Origin: Thiobacillus sp.
Lineage (GTDB): Bacteria; Pseudomonadota; Gammaproteobacteria; Burkholderiales; Thiobacillaceae
Direction: 5' to 3'
DNA: 64,000 nt
NCBI GenBank assembly: GCA_024235835.1
Contig: JACKLQ010000004.1
Span: 116,853 to 180,852 of the forward strand
A program made the translations under genes and the position numbers. The notes beneath the pieces are model-generated. The model was not told the origin of the DNA. It saw only the letters and a list, made by a program, of their open reading frames with translations, and did not search any database. Positions within the stretch are counted from its first letter, which is position 1, and each line of letters begins with the position of its first letter. This document shows, piece after piece, positions 39,129-47,870 of this stretch.

Positions 39129-39977
39129 ATGTTTTCCAATACCCTCGTTTCCACCGAAGACCTGGCCAAGCATCTGGACGATCCCAACTGGATCGTGTTC
39201 GACTGCCGCTTTACCCTCACCGACCCGGAAGGCGGACGCCGGCTGTACGAGAAGAACCACATCCCCGGTGCCCGCTACGCCCACCTGGATGATGACCTCT
39301 CCGCCCCCATCACGGACGCCACGGGCCGCCATCCCCTCCCCTCCCCGGAAGCCTTCGCGGAAAAGGTCTGCGGCTGGGGCGTGGGCGTCAACAAGCAGGT
39401 GGTGGTGTACGACGACAGCTTCGGCGCCATGGCCGTGCGCATGTGGTGGATGCTGCGCTGGCTGGGCCACCCGGGCGTGGCCCTGCTGGACGGCGGCTTT
39501 CCCAAGTGGCAGCGGGAACAGCGCCCTCTGACCACCGTGGTGCCGGAAACCCGCAAGGGCAGTTGCGCCTGCCTGCCGGAGCACTCCCAGATCGTGAACG
39601 CCGATGACGTCCTGCGGGCCAGCCAGACGGGTGACGCCCTCATCATCGATGCCCGCCCGGAACGCCGCTTCACCGGCGAGTACGAACCCCTGGACCTGGT
39701 GGCAGGCCACATCCCCGGCTCCATCAACTGGTCCTTCGAGGAAAATCTGGACATCGACGGCACTCTCCTGCCGCCCGAGGCCCTGCGGGAGAACTACCAG
39801 GCCCTGCTGAAAGGGCGCGCGCCATGGCAGGTTATCCATTCCTGCGGCTCCGGCGTCACTGCCTGCCACAACCTGCTGGCCATGGAGGTGGCTGGACTGC
39901 CCGGGTCCCGCCTCTATCCGGGTTCCTGGAGCGAATGGATACGCGATCCCTCCCGTCCGGTGGCCACCGGCGAATAA
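39129..39977 (+). CDS. Rhodanese, SseA-type thiosulfate/3-mercaptopyruvate sulfurtransferase
   Basis: 282-residue two-domain sulfurtransferase. The active loop is in the second domain, CGSGVTAC (about residue 241), with the CGSGV form typical of mercaptopyruvate sulfurtransferases. The inactive first domain has DCRFTLTDPEGGRRLYE. It could feed sulfane sulfur to the DsrEFH/DsrC relay. I start at ATG 39129 because similarity begins there; an upstream in-frame ATG at 39069 would add 20 unrelated residues. Confidence 0.9.
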   Translation: MFSNTLVSTEDLAKHLDDPNWIVFDCRFTLTDPEGGRRLYEKNHIPGARYAHLDDDLSAPITDATGRHPLPSPEAFAEKVCGWGVGVNKQVVVYDDSFGAMAVRMWWMLRWLGHPGVALLDGGFPKWQREQRPLTTVVPETRKGSCACLPEHSQIVNADDVLRASQTGDALIIDARPERRFTGEYEPLDLVAGHIPGSINWSFEENLDIDGTLLPPEALRENYQALLKGRAPWQVIHSCGSGVTACHNLLAMEVAGLPGSRLYPGSWSEWIRDPSRPVATGE

Positions 39978-39997
39978 GGAAAGAACAAGGAGCGCCC

Positions 39998-40594
39998 ATG
40001 GTCAAACCCGTACGCGTACGCACATCCTGGTTCAAGCAGGAAGGTGAGCGACCCAGCCATGAGGTGGCCTCGGTGCTGGCTTCCACCGTATGGCGCCTGG
40101 CAGACAAGGCCGTGGAAAACCTGTCCAAGGCCGACTACGACATCGTTACGCCCCAGCGGGGCTTCCGCATCATCGGCGAACTGGCCTGCTTCCTGGTCCA
40201 CTATGGGGACCGCCTGGTGTACGGCCGGGTGACAGAGGAAAAACGGGCGGAAATCGTTACTGCCATTGCGCTGCGCGTGGCCGAGATCATGGAAGACAAC
40301 ATCCTGGACTTCACCGGTGGACAGAAAGACCCGGAATACGACTACAAGCAGGGCTTCATCGACCTGCTCAACACCCGCATGGCGGACTACTCCGTATTTG
40401 AATTCCCTGTAGATAAGGCCAGCTTCCAGGCCCTGCGCTTTCTCTCTCTGCAAATCCGGGACGTGATGGAAGACAGCGACAAGAGCTGGATCCAGGATCA
40501 ACTCATGGACATCGAAGTCCCCGAGATGATGGGTACCGTGAAGAAGAGCGTGGACGGTTTCTACCCCCCTGCCCCTGCCGTGGACGCCCAATAG
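39998..40594 (+). CDS. Conserved hypothetical protein, 198 aa
   Basis: Soluble, acidic, largely helical protein with no motif I recognise. Notable stretches are SWFKQEGERPSHEVASVLA at the N-terminus, TPQRGFRIIGELACFLVHYG and a Pro-rich end (GFYPPAPAVDAQ). AAGGAG precedes the ATG. It lies between the rhodanese and the TauD-like gene in an apparent operon of sulfur-linked genes, so a role in that cluster is likely but unknown. Confidence 0.7.
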   Translation: MVKPVRVRTSWFKQEGERPSHEVASVLASTVWRLADKAVENLSKADYDIVTPQRGFRIIGELACFLVHYGDRLVYGRVTEEKRAEIVTAIALRVAEIMEDNILDFTGGQKDPEYDYKQGFIDLLNTRMADYSVFEFPVDKASFQALRFLSLQIRDVMEDSDKSWIQDQLMDIEVPEMMGTVKKSVDGFYPPAPAVDAQ

Positions 40595-40608
40595 CCCCGG
40601 CGAACACC

Positions 40609-41538
40609 ATGATTCCAGCAGACAGCCCCTTCCACCCGGACAACGGAGAGGCATACGCCTCCTGGCGCGCTGCCAAGCTGGCTCACTATCCCACCGACCC
40701 ATCCGACCTGGTGGTGCACGTGGCCGATCCTGCTCGCCTCAGCGACTCGGAATACGAGGCCCTCTGGCGATGCATCGCCAAAACCAACATGGTGGTGTAC
40801 GCCACCCCCGACGGCGAAAAGGAGGACAAGTCCATCCCGCGCCTGATCGCCGAGCAGTTCGGCCTGTCCCACCTTGACGCCAACTGGCTCTCCGACGAGG
40901 ACGGCATATCCAGCCTGACCCCACGGGACGATGGCACCAGCGAAGTGATGGAACGCAAGCCCGGCACGGATCCGGGCAAGCGGGGCGACTACATCCCCTA
41001 CACCCACCACCGCATCCGCTGGCACACGGACGGCTACTACAACCCGCCGGAGCGGCGCATCTACGCCATGGGGCTCCATTGCGTGCGCCAGGCGGACGCG
41101 GGGGGCGAGAACGATCTTTACGACCACGAACTGGCCTTCATCGCCCTGCGGGACGCGAACCCGGATCACATCCGCGCCCTCATGGCCGAGGACGCCATGA
41201 CCATCCCCGCCCGGGTGGATGACATGGGCGTAGCCCGGGGCGATGAAACAGGGCCCGCAATGTTGGTGGACAGAGGCCAGTTGCACCTGCGTTATACCGC
41301 CCGCACCAAGAGCATCGGCTGGAAACAGGATACCGACACCCAGGCAGCCCTGGCCGCCTTGGAGGACCTGCTGGGCAGCAAGCCTTTCGGGGCCTATACC
41401 CTGAGGCTGGAACCGGGCATGGGGGTGCTGTGCAACAACGTGCTACATACCCGGGCGGGTTTCAGCGACCGGCCGGAACACCGGCGTCTGCTCTACCGCG
41501 CCCGCTACCACGACCACCTGCGCAACCTGCGCGGCTAG
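40609..41538 (+). CDS. TauD/TfdA-family Fe(II)/2-oxoglutarate dioxygenase
   Basis: 309-residue protein with the facial triad: WHTDG (His-x-Asp, about residue 138) and a distal His in NNVLHTRAGF, then an Arg (RRLLYRARY) for 2-oxoglutarate. TauD relatives release sulfite from sulfonates, but others hydroxylate varied substrates, so substrate is open. It starts 14 bp after the 198-aa gene and ends the plus-strand cluster, convergent with the two-component genes. Confidence 0.85.
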   Translation: MIPADSPFHPDNGEAYASWRAAKLAHYPTDPSDLVVHVADPARLSDSEYEALWRCIAKTNMVVYATPDGEKEDKSIPRLIAEQFGLSHLDANWLSDEDGISSLTPRDDGTSEVMERKPGTDPGKRGDYIPYTHHRIRWHTDGYYNPPERRIYAMGLHCVRQADAGGENDLYDHELAFIALRDANPDHIRALMAEDAMTIPARVDDMGVARGDETGPAMLVDRGQLHLRYTARTKSIGWKQDTDTQAALAALEDLLGSKPFGAYTLRLEPGMGVLCNNVLHTRAGFSDRPEHRRLLYRARYHDHLRNLRG

Positions 41539-41548
41539 GCTTTCCTGT

Positions 41549-42232
41549 TCAGTTCCGCTTGCCGTCCAGGCCGGGGCTGAGCCTGTGCTCCACTGCAAAC
41601 ACCGCCGCCTCCACCCGGGATGACAGGTTCAACTTGGCCAGGATGTGGCGCACGTGGAGCTTCACCGTGTCGTAGCTGATGTCCAGCTGGCGGGCGATGG
41701 CCTTGTTGCTCTCGCCCCGGGCCAGATGGGTGAGGATCTCCCGCTCCCGTTGGGTCAGGGTCTCCAGCAGGGGCACATCGCTGTTGCCCTTGTTGTCCAG
41801 TAGTTTCACCAGTTTCGCGGTCATGGCGGGGGCCACCACGGTTTCGCCCCTGGCCGCCCGGGCGATGGCGTCCAGCACCTCGTCCGGCTCCATGCTCTTG
41901 AGGAGATAGCCGTTGGCGCCGGAGCGCAGGGCCCGGGCCATGTCCTCTTCCGCCTCGCTCACGGTGAGCATCAGCACGGGCAGGGTGAACCCCTCGCCCC
42001 GCAGTTCCTGCATCACGTTGATGCCGTCCGTCCCTCCCAGATTCAGGTCCAGCAACAGCACATCCGGCCTGTGCTGGCGCAGCAGGTCGGGCACTGCCTC
42101 GGGGTTTCCCGTGATGGCCGCCACGCTTACGGCACCTTCACGCTCCAGCAGCTCCGCCAGGCCCTTGCGGAACAGGGTATGGTCATCCACCAGGACGATG
42201 TGGAGCACGGTGGACGGGGCGGCTATGGTCAT
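41549..42232 (-). CDS. NarL/FixJ-family response regulator
   Basis: 227-residue response regulator. Receiver domain: acidic pocket DD in LVDDHTLF, phospho-acceptor Asp in DVLLLDLNLGG, Lys in YLLKSMEP. Output domain: LuxR-type HTH with LTQREREILTHLARGESNKAIARQL. Its start overlaps the kinase stop by four bases, so the pair is co-translated. Similar pairs in betaproteobacteria control anaerobic respiration, but targets here are unknown. Confidence 0.92.
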   Translation of the reverse strand: MTIAAPSTVLHIVLVDDHTLFRKGLAELLEREGAVSVAAITGNPEAVPDLLRQHRPDVLLLDLNLGGTDGINVMQELRGEGFTLPVLMLTVSEAEEDMARALRSGANGYLLKSMEPDEVLDAIARAARGETVVAPAMTAKLVKLLDNKGNSDVPLLETLTQREREILTHLARGESNKAIARQLDISYDTVKLHVRHILAKLNLSSRVEAAVFAVEHRLSPGLDGKRN

Positions 42233-43491
42233 GACTTCTCTTCCACTGCATGGCGTGAGGGGAAGGTAAGACGCACTATGGTGCCCCCCGCTGGCCGGCT
42301 CTCGATGGAAAGGCGACCGTTCAGCTTGGCGGCCCGTTCCCGCATGATGGTCAGGCCGAAGCTCTTGCCCATGTTGGAAGTGGCGTTCTGCTGCAGACCC
42401 ACGCCGTCATCCGCCACGTTCACAACGTACTGGTCGTCCTGAAGGTCCAGGGTTACCACCACGTGACGGGCCCGGGCGTGCTTGCAGATGTTGTAGAGGG
42501 ACTCCTGGATGATGTGGTAGACCTGAATCTCGTCTTCGGGGGCCAGCACCACGTCCTGGGCCACGTTCAGGAAGTCCACATCGGCATTGGCCTTCTTGCT
42601 GAAGCTCTCGGCCAGTTCCTGCAGGGCCGGCACCAGTCCCCGGGGGTCGATGCGATCCCTGAACTGGGTGATCAGGTTGCGCAGCTCCGAATAGGCCATG
42701 TCCACGGCCTCCTCCACGTCGCCCAGGTAGCGGTTGGCCTTGGCCTCGTCGCCATCCACCATGGCCTCGCTCAACACGGACAGGCGCATCTTGGCGTAAG
42801 CCAGGGTCTGGGCCAGTGAATCGTGGATCTGGTTGGCCAGCATGGTGCGTTCGTTCATCAGGGAGATACGCATGTTCTCGCGGGTGAGTCGGCTGTTCTC
42901 CAGGGCCATGCCCAAGTGTTCGCTGATGGAGTTGAACAGGTAGCGGATGTCCTCCGGAAGGGGCTCCGGATTGTCCATGAACAGGTTGTAAACCCCCATT
43001 ACCTTGCCCTTGTGGCGCATGGGCACGGCGTAGACCGTGCTGCAGTGCTGGGCGTAATACAGATGGCGCACCTGCTTCTGGCACACCTCCATGACGCCCT
43101 CAAAATGGGCGCTTTGCGTCAGAGTAGCCTTGCCGCAGATGCCACATTCCAGGGGGACGTAACGCTCCCGCTCCACCAGGGCGGGGGCAAGGCCGATGGA
43201 ACCGGCCAGACGCAGATGGGCCCCATCGGCGGTGAGTACCCGCACTGCACCGGCCCTGGCTCCGGAGATGCGCACCATGATCTCCAGGAAGCGCATGAGC
43301 ATCTGTTCCGTGTTGGCATCGGAGTTCATGCTGCTGGCGATCTCCGCCAGCACCTCGATGACAGGAAGACGATCTCCCTCGGCTTGCATTCCACCGTCGG
43401 GGATGGACGTGCGGCTGATACTGGTGACAGGAATGTTTTGGACGTCCACGAACTGGCTCTGGTGGCTGTGGCGGGTGAGGCAATTCCACAT
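42229..43491 (-). CDS. NarX/NreB-type cytosolic sensor histidine kinase with Cys-bearing GAF domain
   Basis: 420-residue kinase without transmembrane segments. A GAF-like sensor (about residues 45-200) holds four Cys (CGICGK, then VCQKQ and QHCST). The HisKA_3 phosphorylation site is NQIHDSLAQTLAYAKMRL, followed by HATPase motifs (IIQESLYNICKHA as N-box, VADDGVGL, SFGLTIMRERAA). The Cys set could bind a [4Fe-4S] cluster and sense O2 or NO, as NreB or related NarX proteins do; this is an inference. It is paired with the NarL-type regulator. Confidence 0.9.
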   Translation of the reverse strand: MWNCLTRHSHQSQFVDVQNIPVTSISRTSIPDGGMQAEGDRLPVIEVLAEIASSMNSDANTEQMLMRFLEIMVRISGARAGAVRVLTADGAHLRLAGSIGLAPALVERERYVPLECGICGKATLTQSAHFEGVMEVCQKQVRHLYYAQHCSTVYAVPMRHKGKVMGVYNLFMDNPEPLPEDIRYLFNSISEHLGMALENSRLTRENMRISLMNERTMLANQIHDSLAQTLAYAKMRLSVLSEAMVDGDEAKANRYLGDVEEAVDMAYSELRNLITQFRDRIDPRGLVPALQELAESFSKKANADVDFLNVAQDVVLAPEDEIQVYHIIQESLYNICKHARARHVVVTLDLQDDQYVVNVADDGVGLQQNATSNMGKSFGLTIMRERAAKLNGRLSIESRPAGGTIVRLTFPSRHAVEEKS

Positions 43492-43535
43492 GTTAAGTGG
43501 CTGCCCCCATGGGGAGCAATGCCACTGTTGGACAA

Positions 43536-44783
43536 TCAGAAGGTCTGTGCCACCTTGTTGCGGGCCAGAGGCGGATTCTTGTCGAAATAACGCTTGATGC
43601 CGTCGACGATGGCACTCGCCATCTTGTCCTGATAAGCCTCGTCGTTAAGTCGTTTTTCCTCTTCCGGGTTGGAGATGAAGGCAGTCTCCACAAGGATGGA
43701 CGGAATGTCCGGCGCCTTGAGCACGGCGAATCCGGCCTGTTCCACGTGGGGCTTGTGCAACTGGTTGATCTCCCCCAACTGGTCCAGCACGGCCTTGCCA
43801 AGTTTCAGGCTGTCGGAGATCTGGGCCGTCTGGGACAGGTCGATGAGGGTCTGCTTGAGATAGACATCCTTCACGTCGATGTTCACGCCGCCAATGAGAT
43901 CCGCGTCGTTCTCGTGCTTGGCAAGCCACTTGGCCGCCGCCGATGTGGCGCCTTTCTCGGACAGGGCAAAGACCGAGGAGCCCCGGGCGTTAGGTTTGAT
44001 GAAGGCGTCCGCGTGCACCGATACGAACAGGTCCGCCTGGACGCGGCGGGCCTTGTTGACCCGCTCGTGCAGCGGAATGAAGTAGTCCCCATCCCGAGTT
44101 AGATAAGCTCGCATTCCGGGCTGCTGATCGATCATCGCCTTCAGGCGTCGGGCGATGGAAAGGGTGATGTCCTTCTCATGGGATCCGTTGGCGCCCCGGG
44201 CCCCAGGGTCCTCACCGCCATGGCCCGCATCGATGGCCACCGTGACCAGACGCATGTAGTCCTGCTGTCTGGCGACCTTCAACGCAGATCCATCCTTGCC
44301 AGTCGGCTTGGCCTCGGGCTCCCGGGTGCCATCCGCCTGGGCGATGGCACGTTCCACCTGCTGCTCGACAGCGTCGCCCCGGGCCGGATAGAGGTCCAGC
44401 ACCAAGCGGTATCCATAGTCGCCCATGGGTTTGAGGCTGAACACCTGGGGCCGTACTTCGTTCTTCAGTTCCACCACCACCCTGGTCACGCCGGGACGGT
44501 TGCGCGCCGCGCGGATTACGGAGATGTACTGGTCATGGGGGGAGATCTTGTCGACCAGGGCCTCCATCATGGCGTCAGCGCCTACGCCCTCCATATCCAG
44601 CACCAGGCGGTTGGGGCCAGAGAGTGTGAAGTACTTGTAGGTCACCTCCCCGTCAAACTCCATGGCCACTCGGCTGTAATCGGGGGACGGCCAGATGCGC
44701 ACCGCCTTCACGCCGGCAGCGTGAACTGCCGAGTGCAAGATCATGTTCGCCAGAGCTATCAGGACGACAATCGCGAAACGCAT
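43536..44783 (-). CDS. amiC: N-acetylmuramoyl-L-alanine amidase (AmiC type)
   Basis: 415-residue periplasmic cell-wall hydrolase splitting daughter cells. A signal peptide precedes an AMIN domain (about 25-125: VKAVRIWPSPDYSRVAMEFDG) for septal targeting, then the zinc amidase_3 domain (AIDAGHGGEDPGARG, SVHADAF, ILVETAFISNPEEE). The ATG at 44783 lies inside the 3' end of tsaE, an overlap of 25 bases that fits the common tsaE-amiC arrangement. Confidence 0.93.
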   Translation of the reverse strand: MRFAIVVLIALANMILHSAVHAAGVKAVRIWPSPDYSRVAMEFDGEVTYKYFTLSGPNRLVLDMEGVGADAMMEALVDKISPHDQYISVIRAARNRPGVTRVVVELKNEVRPQVFSLKPMGDYGYRLVLDLYPARGDAVEQQVERAIAQADGTREPEAKPTGKDGSALKVARQQDYMRLVTVAIDAGHGGEDPGARGANGSHEKDITLSIARRLKAMIDQQPGMRAYLTRDGDYFIPLHERVNKARRVQADLFVSVHADAFIKPNARGSSVFALSEKGATSAAAKWLAKHENDADLIGGVNIDVKDVYLKQTLIDLSQTAQISDSLKLGKAVLDQLGEINQLHKPHVEQAGFAVLKAPDIPSILVETAFISNPEEEKRLNDEAYQDKMASAIVDGIKRYFDKNPPLARNKVAQTF

Positions 44784-45235
44784 GCCTTTCCTCCCTCCGT
44801 CAGTCCAGACAGCCGGGCACGCCGCCCGGCATCGGTGAATTCCAGCCTGACTTGCAAATCCGGCGGGGGCAAAACCCCCTTGGCCTTTTCCGGCCACTCG
44901 ACCAGGCAAACGCTGGCGTCATTGAAGTATTCTCGAAATCCTGCGTCTTCCCACTCATCCGAATCCGCAATCCGATACAAATCAAAGTGATATAGATTAA
45001 ATCGCGAAAGCGCATAAAGTTCAACCAAAGTATAGGTCGGACTTTTCACCCTGCCCGGAAAACCCAGTCCCCGTAACAGCCCCCGAGCCAGGGTAGTCTT
45101 GCCGGCCCCCAGATCCCCCTCCAACCACACGCACAGCCCCGGAGCCAGGGCCTGGCCCAGGCGCGCGCCCAAAGCCAGGGTGGCACTCTCGCCGTCCAGA
45201 TCCAAGGTCAGGCTATCATCGCCCCCATGCCTCAC
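44759..45235 (-). CDS. tsaE: TsaE, tRNA t6A biosynthesis ATPase
   Basis: 158-residue P-loop ATPase of the TsaBDE complex making t6A37 on ANN-decoding tRNAs. Walker A is LEGDLGAGKTTLARG; downstream conserved regions are SPTYTLVELY, FNLYHFDLYRI and CLVEWPEKA. The likely start is GTG at 45235, which overlaps the divergent queG start by nine bases; an internal TTG is possible. Confidence 0.9.
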   Translation of the reverse strand: MRHGGDDSLTLDLDGESATLALGARLGQALAPGLCVWLEGDLGAGKTTLARGLLRGLGFPGRVKSPTYTLVELYALSRFNLYHFDLYRIADSDEWEDAGFREYFNDASVCLVEWPEKAKGVLPPPDLQVRLEFTDAGRRARLSGLTEGGKACVSRLSS

Positions 45236-46312
45236 TATCCCACTCCCGAACAATTGCAGGCCATGAAGCCCGTCCTGCGACAGTGGGCTACCGAGTTGGG
45301 TTTCGCCGACCTGGCTTTTGTCTCGGCAGAACTGGAGGGGGCTGAACAAAGGCTCATGGAATGGCTGGGGGGGGACTATCACGGCAACATGGATTATATG
45401 GCGCGGCACGGCGCAACCCGCGCCCGTCCCCGGGAACTGGTCCCGGGCACCTGCTCGATCCTGACTGCCCGCCTTGACTACCTGCCAGGTGGTGATGATG
45501 CCTGGTCCACCTTGGGCCAACCCGAACAGGCCTATCTGGCCCGCTATGCCCTGGGCCGGGACTACCACAAAATGGTGCGCACCCGCCTGCAAAGTCTGGC
45601 CAAGCGCATGGCGGAACAACTTGGGCCGTTCCAGTTTCGAGCCTTTTCCGACAGCGCACCGGTGATGGAGGTGGAAATCGCCCGCCGCACCCGCCTGGGC
45701 TGGGAGGGCAAGCACACCCTGCTGCTCACCCGCCAGGGTTCCTGGTTCTTCCTGGGGGAACTGTTCACCAACCTCCCCTTTCCCTCCGACCCGGCTCATC
45801 CCGAACACTGTGGAAGTTGCCAGGCATGCATCGAAATCTGTCCCACCCGGGCCATCCTGGCGCCCCATGTGCTGGACGCCCGCCGCTGCATCTCCTACCT
45901 GACCATCGAGCTTGACGGCCCCATTCCGGTGGAATTGCGCCCTCTCCTGGGCAACCGCATCTATGGCTGCGACGACTGCCAGTTGGCCTGTCCCTGGAAC
46001 CGCCTTGCAAAACACGCCCCCCTGCCAGACTTCCTGCCGCGGCATGGCCTGGACCAGGCCACCTTGCTGACATTGTTCGCCTGGGATGAGGCCACTTTCA
46101 TGGCACGCATGGAGGGCTCCCCCATTCGCCGCATCGGTCACGCCCGCTGGCTGCGCAACCTGGCGGTGGCGTTGGGCAATGCGCCTCGAAGCCAGGACAC
46201 CATCGAAGCACTGGAAGCGAGGGCAGATCATCCCTCGGCCCTGGTGCGGGAACATTTACAATGGGCGCTAGACCGCCAACATCGTCACCAGCCACCCGAA
46301 CATGAAGTTTGA
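45227..46312 (+). CDS. queG: QueG, epoxyqueuosine reductase
   Basis: 361-residue cobalamin-dependent iron-sulfur enzyme for the last step of queuosine synthesis in tRNA. Two [4Fe-4S] motifs, CGSCQACIEICPTRAI and GCDDCQLACPWN, are clear, and the N-terminal half has the substrate-binding region MDYMARHGATRARP. It is divergent from tsaE and overlaps murI by 11 bases. Confidence 0.95.
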   Translation: MPHYPTPEQLQAMKPVLRQWATELGFADLAFVSAELEGAEQRLMEWLGGDYHGNMDYMARHGATRARPRELVPGTCSILTARLDYLPGGDDAWSTLGQPEQAYLARYALGRDYHKMVRTRLQSLAKRMAEQLGPFQFRAFSDSAPVMEVEIARRTRLGWEGKHTLLLTRQGSWFFLGELFTNLPFPSDPAHPEHCGSCQACIEICPTRAILAPHVLDARRCISYLTIELDGPIPVELRPLLGNRIYGCDDCQLACPWNRLAKHAPLPDFLPRHGLDQATLLTLFAWDEATFMARMEGSPIRRIGHARWLRNLAVALGNAPRSQDTIEALEARADHPSALVREHLQWALDRQHRHQPPEHEV

Positions 46313-47114
46313 ACTGGACCCCAGCAGCCCCATAGGTGTTTTTGATTCCGGCGTGGGAGGTTTGACGGTTGTCCGGGCCCTCATGGAACGCCTGCCTTTC
46401 GAGTCCATCTATTACTTCGGCGACACGGCCCGGGTGCCCTACGGCATCAAGTCGGTGCAGACCATCGCCCACTACACCACCCAGATCACCGAATTCCTGC
46501 TGGAAAAGCAGGTGAAACTGCTGATCATTGCCTGCAACACCATGGCGGCCGTCTCCGCCCAGGTGGTGCGGGATCTCTCCCCCGCTCCGGTGCTGGACGT
46601 CATTGAGGCTGGCGCCCTGGCCGCCCTGGCCGCCAGCAGCACCAACCGTATCGGCGTCATCGGCACTCCCACCACCATCAACAGCAACGCCTACGCCCAG
46701 GCCATCCATGCCATCGAGCCCCAGGCCCGGCTTACGTCCCAGGCCTGTGCCCTGTTCGTACCCCTGGTGGAGGAAGGCTGGCTGGAACACCCCGTTACCC
46801 GCATGACCGCCCAGGAATACCTGCGGCCGGTCATGGCGGAAAAGGTGGACACCCTGGTGCTGGGATGTACCCACTACCCCCTTCTCAAACCCCTGCTTCA
46901 GGACGTGGTGGGCCCGCAGGTCACCCTGGTGGATTCCGCAAATGCAATGGCAGAGCGGGCAGCTGCCCTCCTGACCGACATGAACCTGCACAACACCAGG
47001 CGCACGGCCCCAGAATACCGCTTCTGGGTTACCGACGTGCCCCTACGCTTCCAGTCCATAGGCGAGCGTTTCCTGGGGCGCACCCTTAGCAATGTCCACG
47101 TCGCCGCATTATGA
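46302..47114 (+). CDS. murI: MurI, glutamate racemase
   Basis: 270-residue cofactor-independent racemase supplying D-glutamate for peptidoglycan. The two catalytic cysteines lie in IIACNTMAA and LGCTHYPLL, with the N-terminal acid in GVFDSGVGG. It is translated in overlap with queG. Confidence 0.96.
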   Translation: MKFELDPSSPIGVFDSGVGGLTVVRALMERLPFESIYYFGDTARVPYGIKSVQTIAHYTTQITEFLLEKQVKLLIIACNTMAAVSAQVVRDLSPAPVLDVIEAGALAALAASSTNRIGVIGTPTTINSNAYAQAIHAIEPQARLTSQACALFVPLVEEGWLEHPVTRMTAQEYLRPVMAEKVDTLVLGCTHYPLLKPLLQDVVGPQVTLVDSANAMAERAAALLTDMNLHNTRRTAPEYRFWVTDVPLRFQSIGERFLGRTLSNVHVAAL

Positions 47115-47225
47115 AAGCGGAATTTCTCCACTCATGCCGGGATGTCTTTGATATTTGTCATCCATCCCCGACCTCATGCGTTTGTAGTATCAGAAAAAGT
47201 CAATTCCCTTAACGAAAGGAACACC

Positions 47226-47528
47226 ATGAAACTGCTGACCACCTTGGTAATTACTTCCTCCCTGCTGCTGACTGGCACCGCAATGGCTGACGCAACCCTT
47301 GCCACCAAGAACAAATGCAACACCTGCCATGCTCTGGACAAGAAGATGATGGGTCCCAGCTGGAAGGCAGTAGCCGCCAAGAACAAGGGCCAGAAAGACG
47401 CCGAGGCCGCTGTCGCCAAGGCCATCACTTCCGGCAGCAAGGGCAAGTACGGCAAGATCCCCATGCCGCCCCAGCCGAAGGCCCAGGCTGATGCAGCTGC
47501 CCTGGCCAAGTGGATTCTTGCCCAGTAA
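47226..47528 (+). CDS. Small periplasmic cytochrome c (c-551/c-552 class)
   Basis: 100-residue monohaem cytochrome c with a signal peptide (KLLTTLVITSSLLLTGTAMA), CNTCH (31-35) and a Met ligand region IPMPPQ. It resembles the NirM-type c-551 that donates electrons to NirS or NorC, which would suit this organism. AAAGGA precedes the ATG. A weak FNR-like half-site (TTGAT-N4-GTCAT) occurs near 47148. A strong terminator follows. Confidence 0.92.
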   Translation: MKLLTTLVITSSLLLTGTAMADATLATKNKCNTCHALDKKMMGPSWKAVAAKNKGQKDAEAAVAKAITSGSKGKYGKIPMPPQPKAQADAAALAKWILAQ

Positions 47529-47551
47529 GAGACTGTTCGGAAAATGGATGA

Positions 47552-47578
47552 ACGCGGACTTCGAGTCCGCGTTTTTTT
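47552..47578 (+). terminator. Rho-independent terminator after cytochrome c gene
   Basis: ACGCGGACT / AGTCCGCGT stem, TCG loop and a seven-T tract. It marks the last core-genome element before the integrated element. Confidence 0.9.
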
Positions 47579-47660
47579 GTATCCTGGCGGAGCGGTGTCT
47601 TCCTAACTATCCCATATAAGCCGCACCGCTACTGCACTTCCTGCAACTCACCACACGCAA

Positions 47661-47680
47661 TTACCACGATTATTACCACG
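47661..47680. other. Left TTACCACG repeats (integrase arm-type sites)
   Basis: Two direct copies of TTACCACG, 12 bp apart, matching the four copies at 53922-54004 on the other side of the element. Consistent with arm-type binding sites of the tyrosine recombinase. Confidence 0.5.
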
Positions 47681-47870
47681 CTTTGCAGCTCAATACCCTG
47701 CGCCTATTCTTAGGCTAGATTCCCAGTCAGTGGGGCACACACACCAAACGCCACCCCCTGGGGGGCCTTTGCGGCAGGTGGGGGGTGATTTTTCGGGGCC
47801 TTTAGGCGTAGTGCTTCTGTCTGTGGATTTTGGCTTGATTGGTCCGATAACAGGGGAGGGGTGGTTTTTC

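Noticed and set aside
47730..47870. GTG-initiated N-terminal extension of the 255-aa cargo gene
   Set aside because: Translation is Pro/Gly-rich low complexity with no ribosome site; ATG 47871 preferred.
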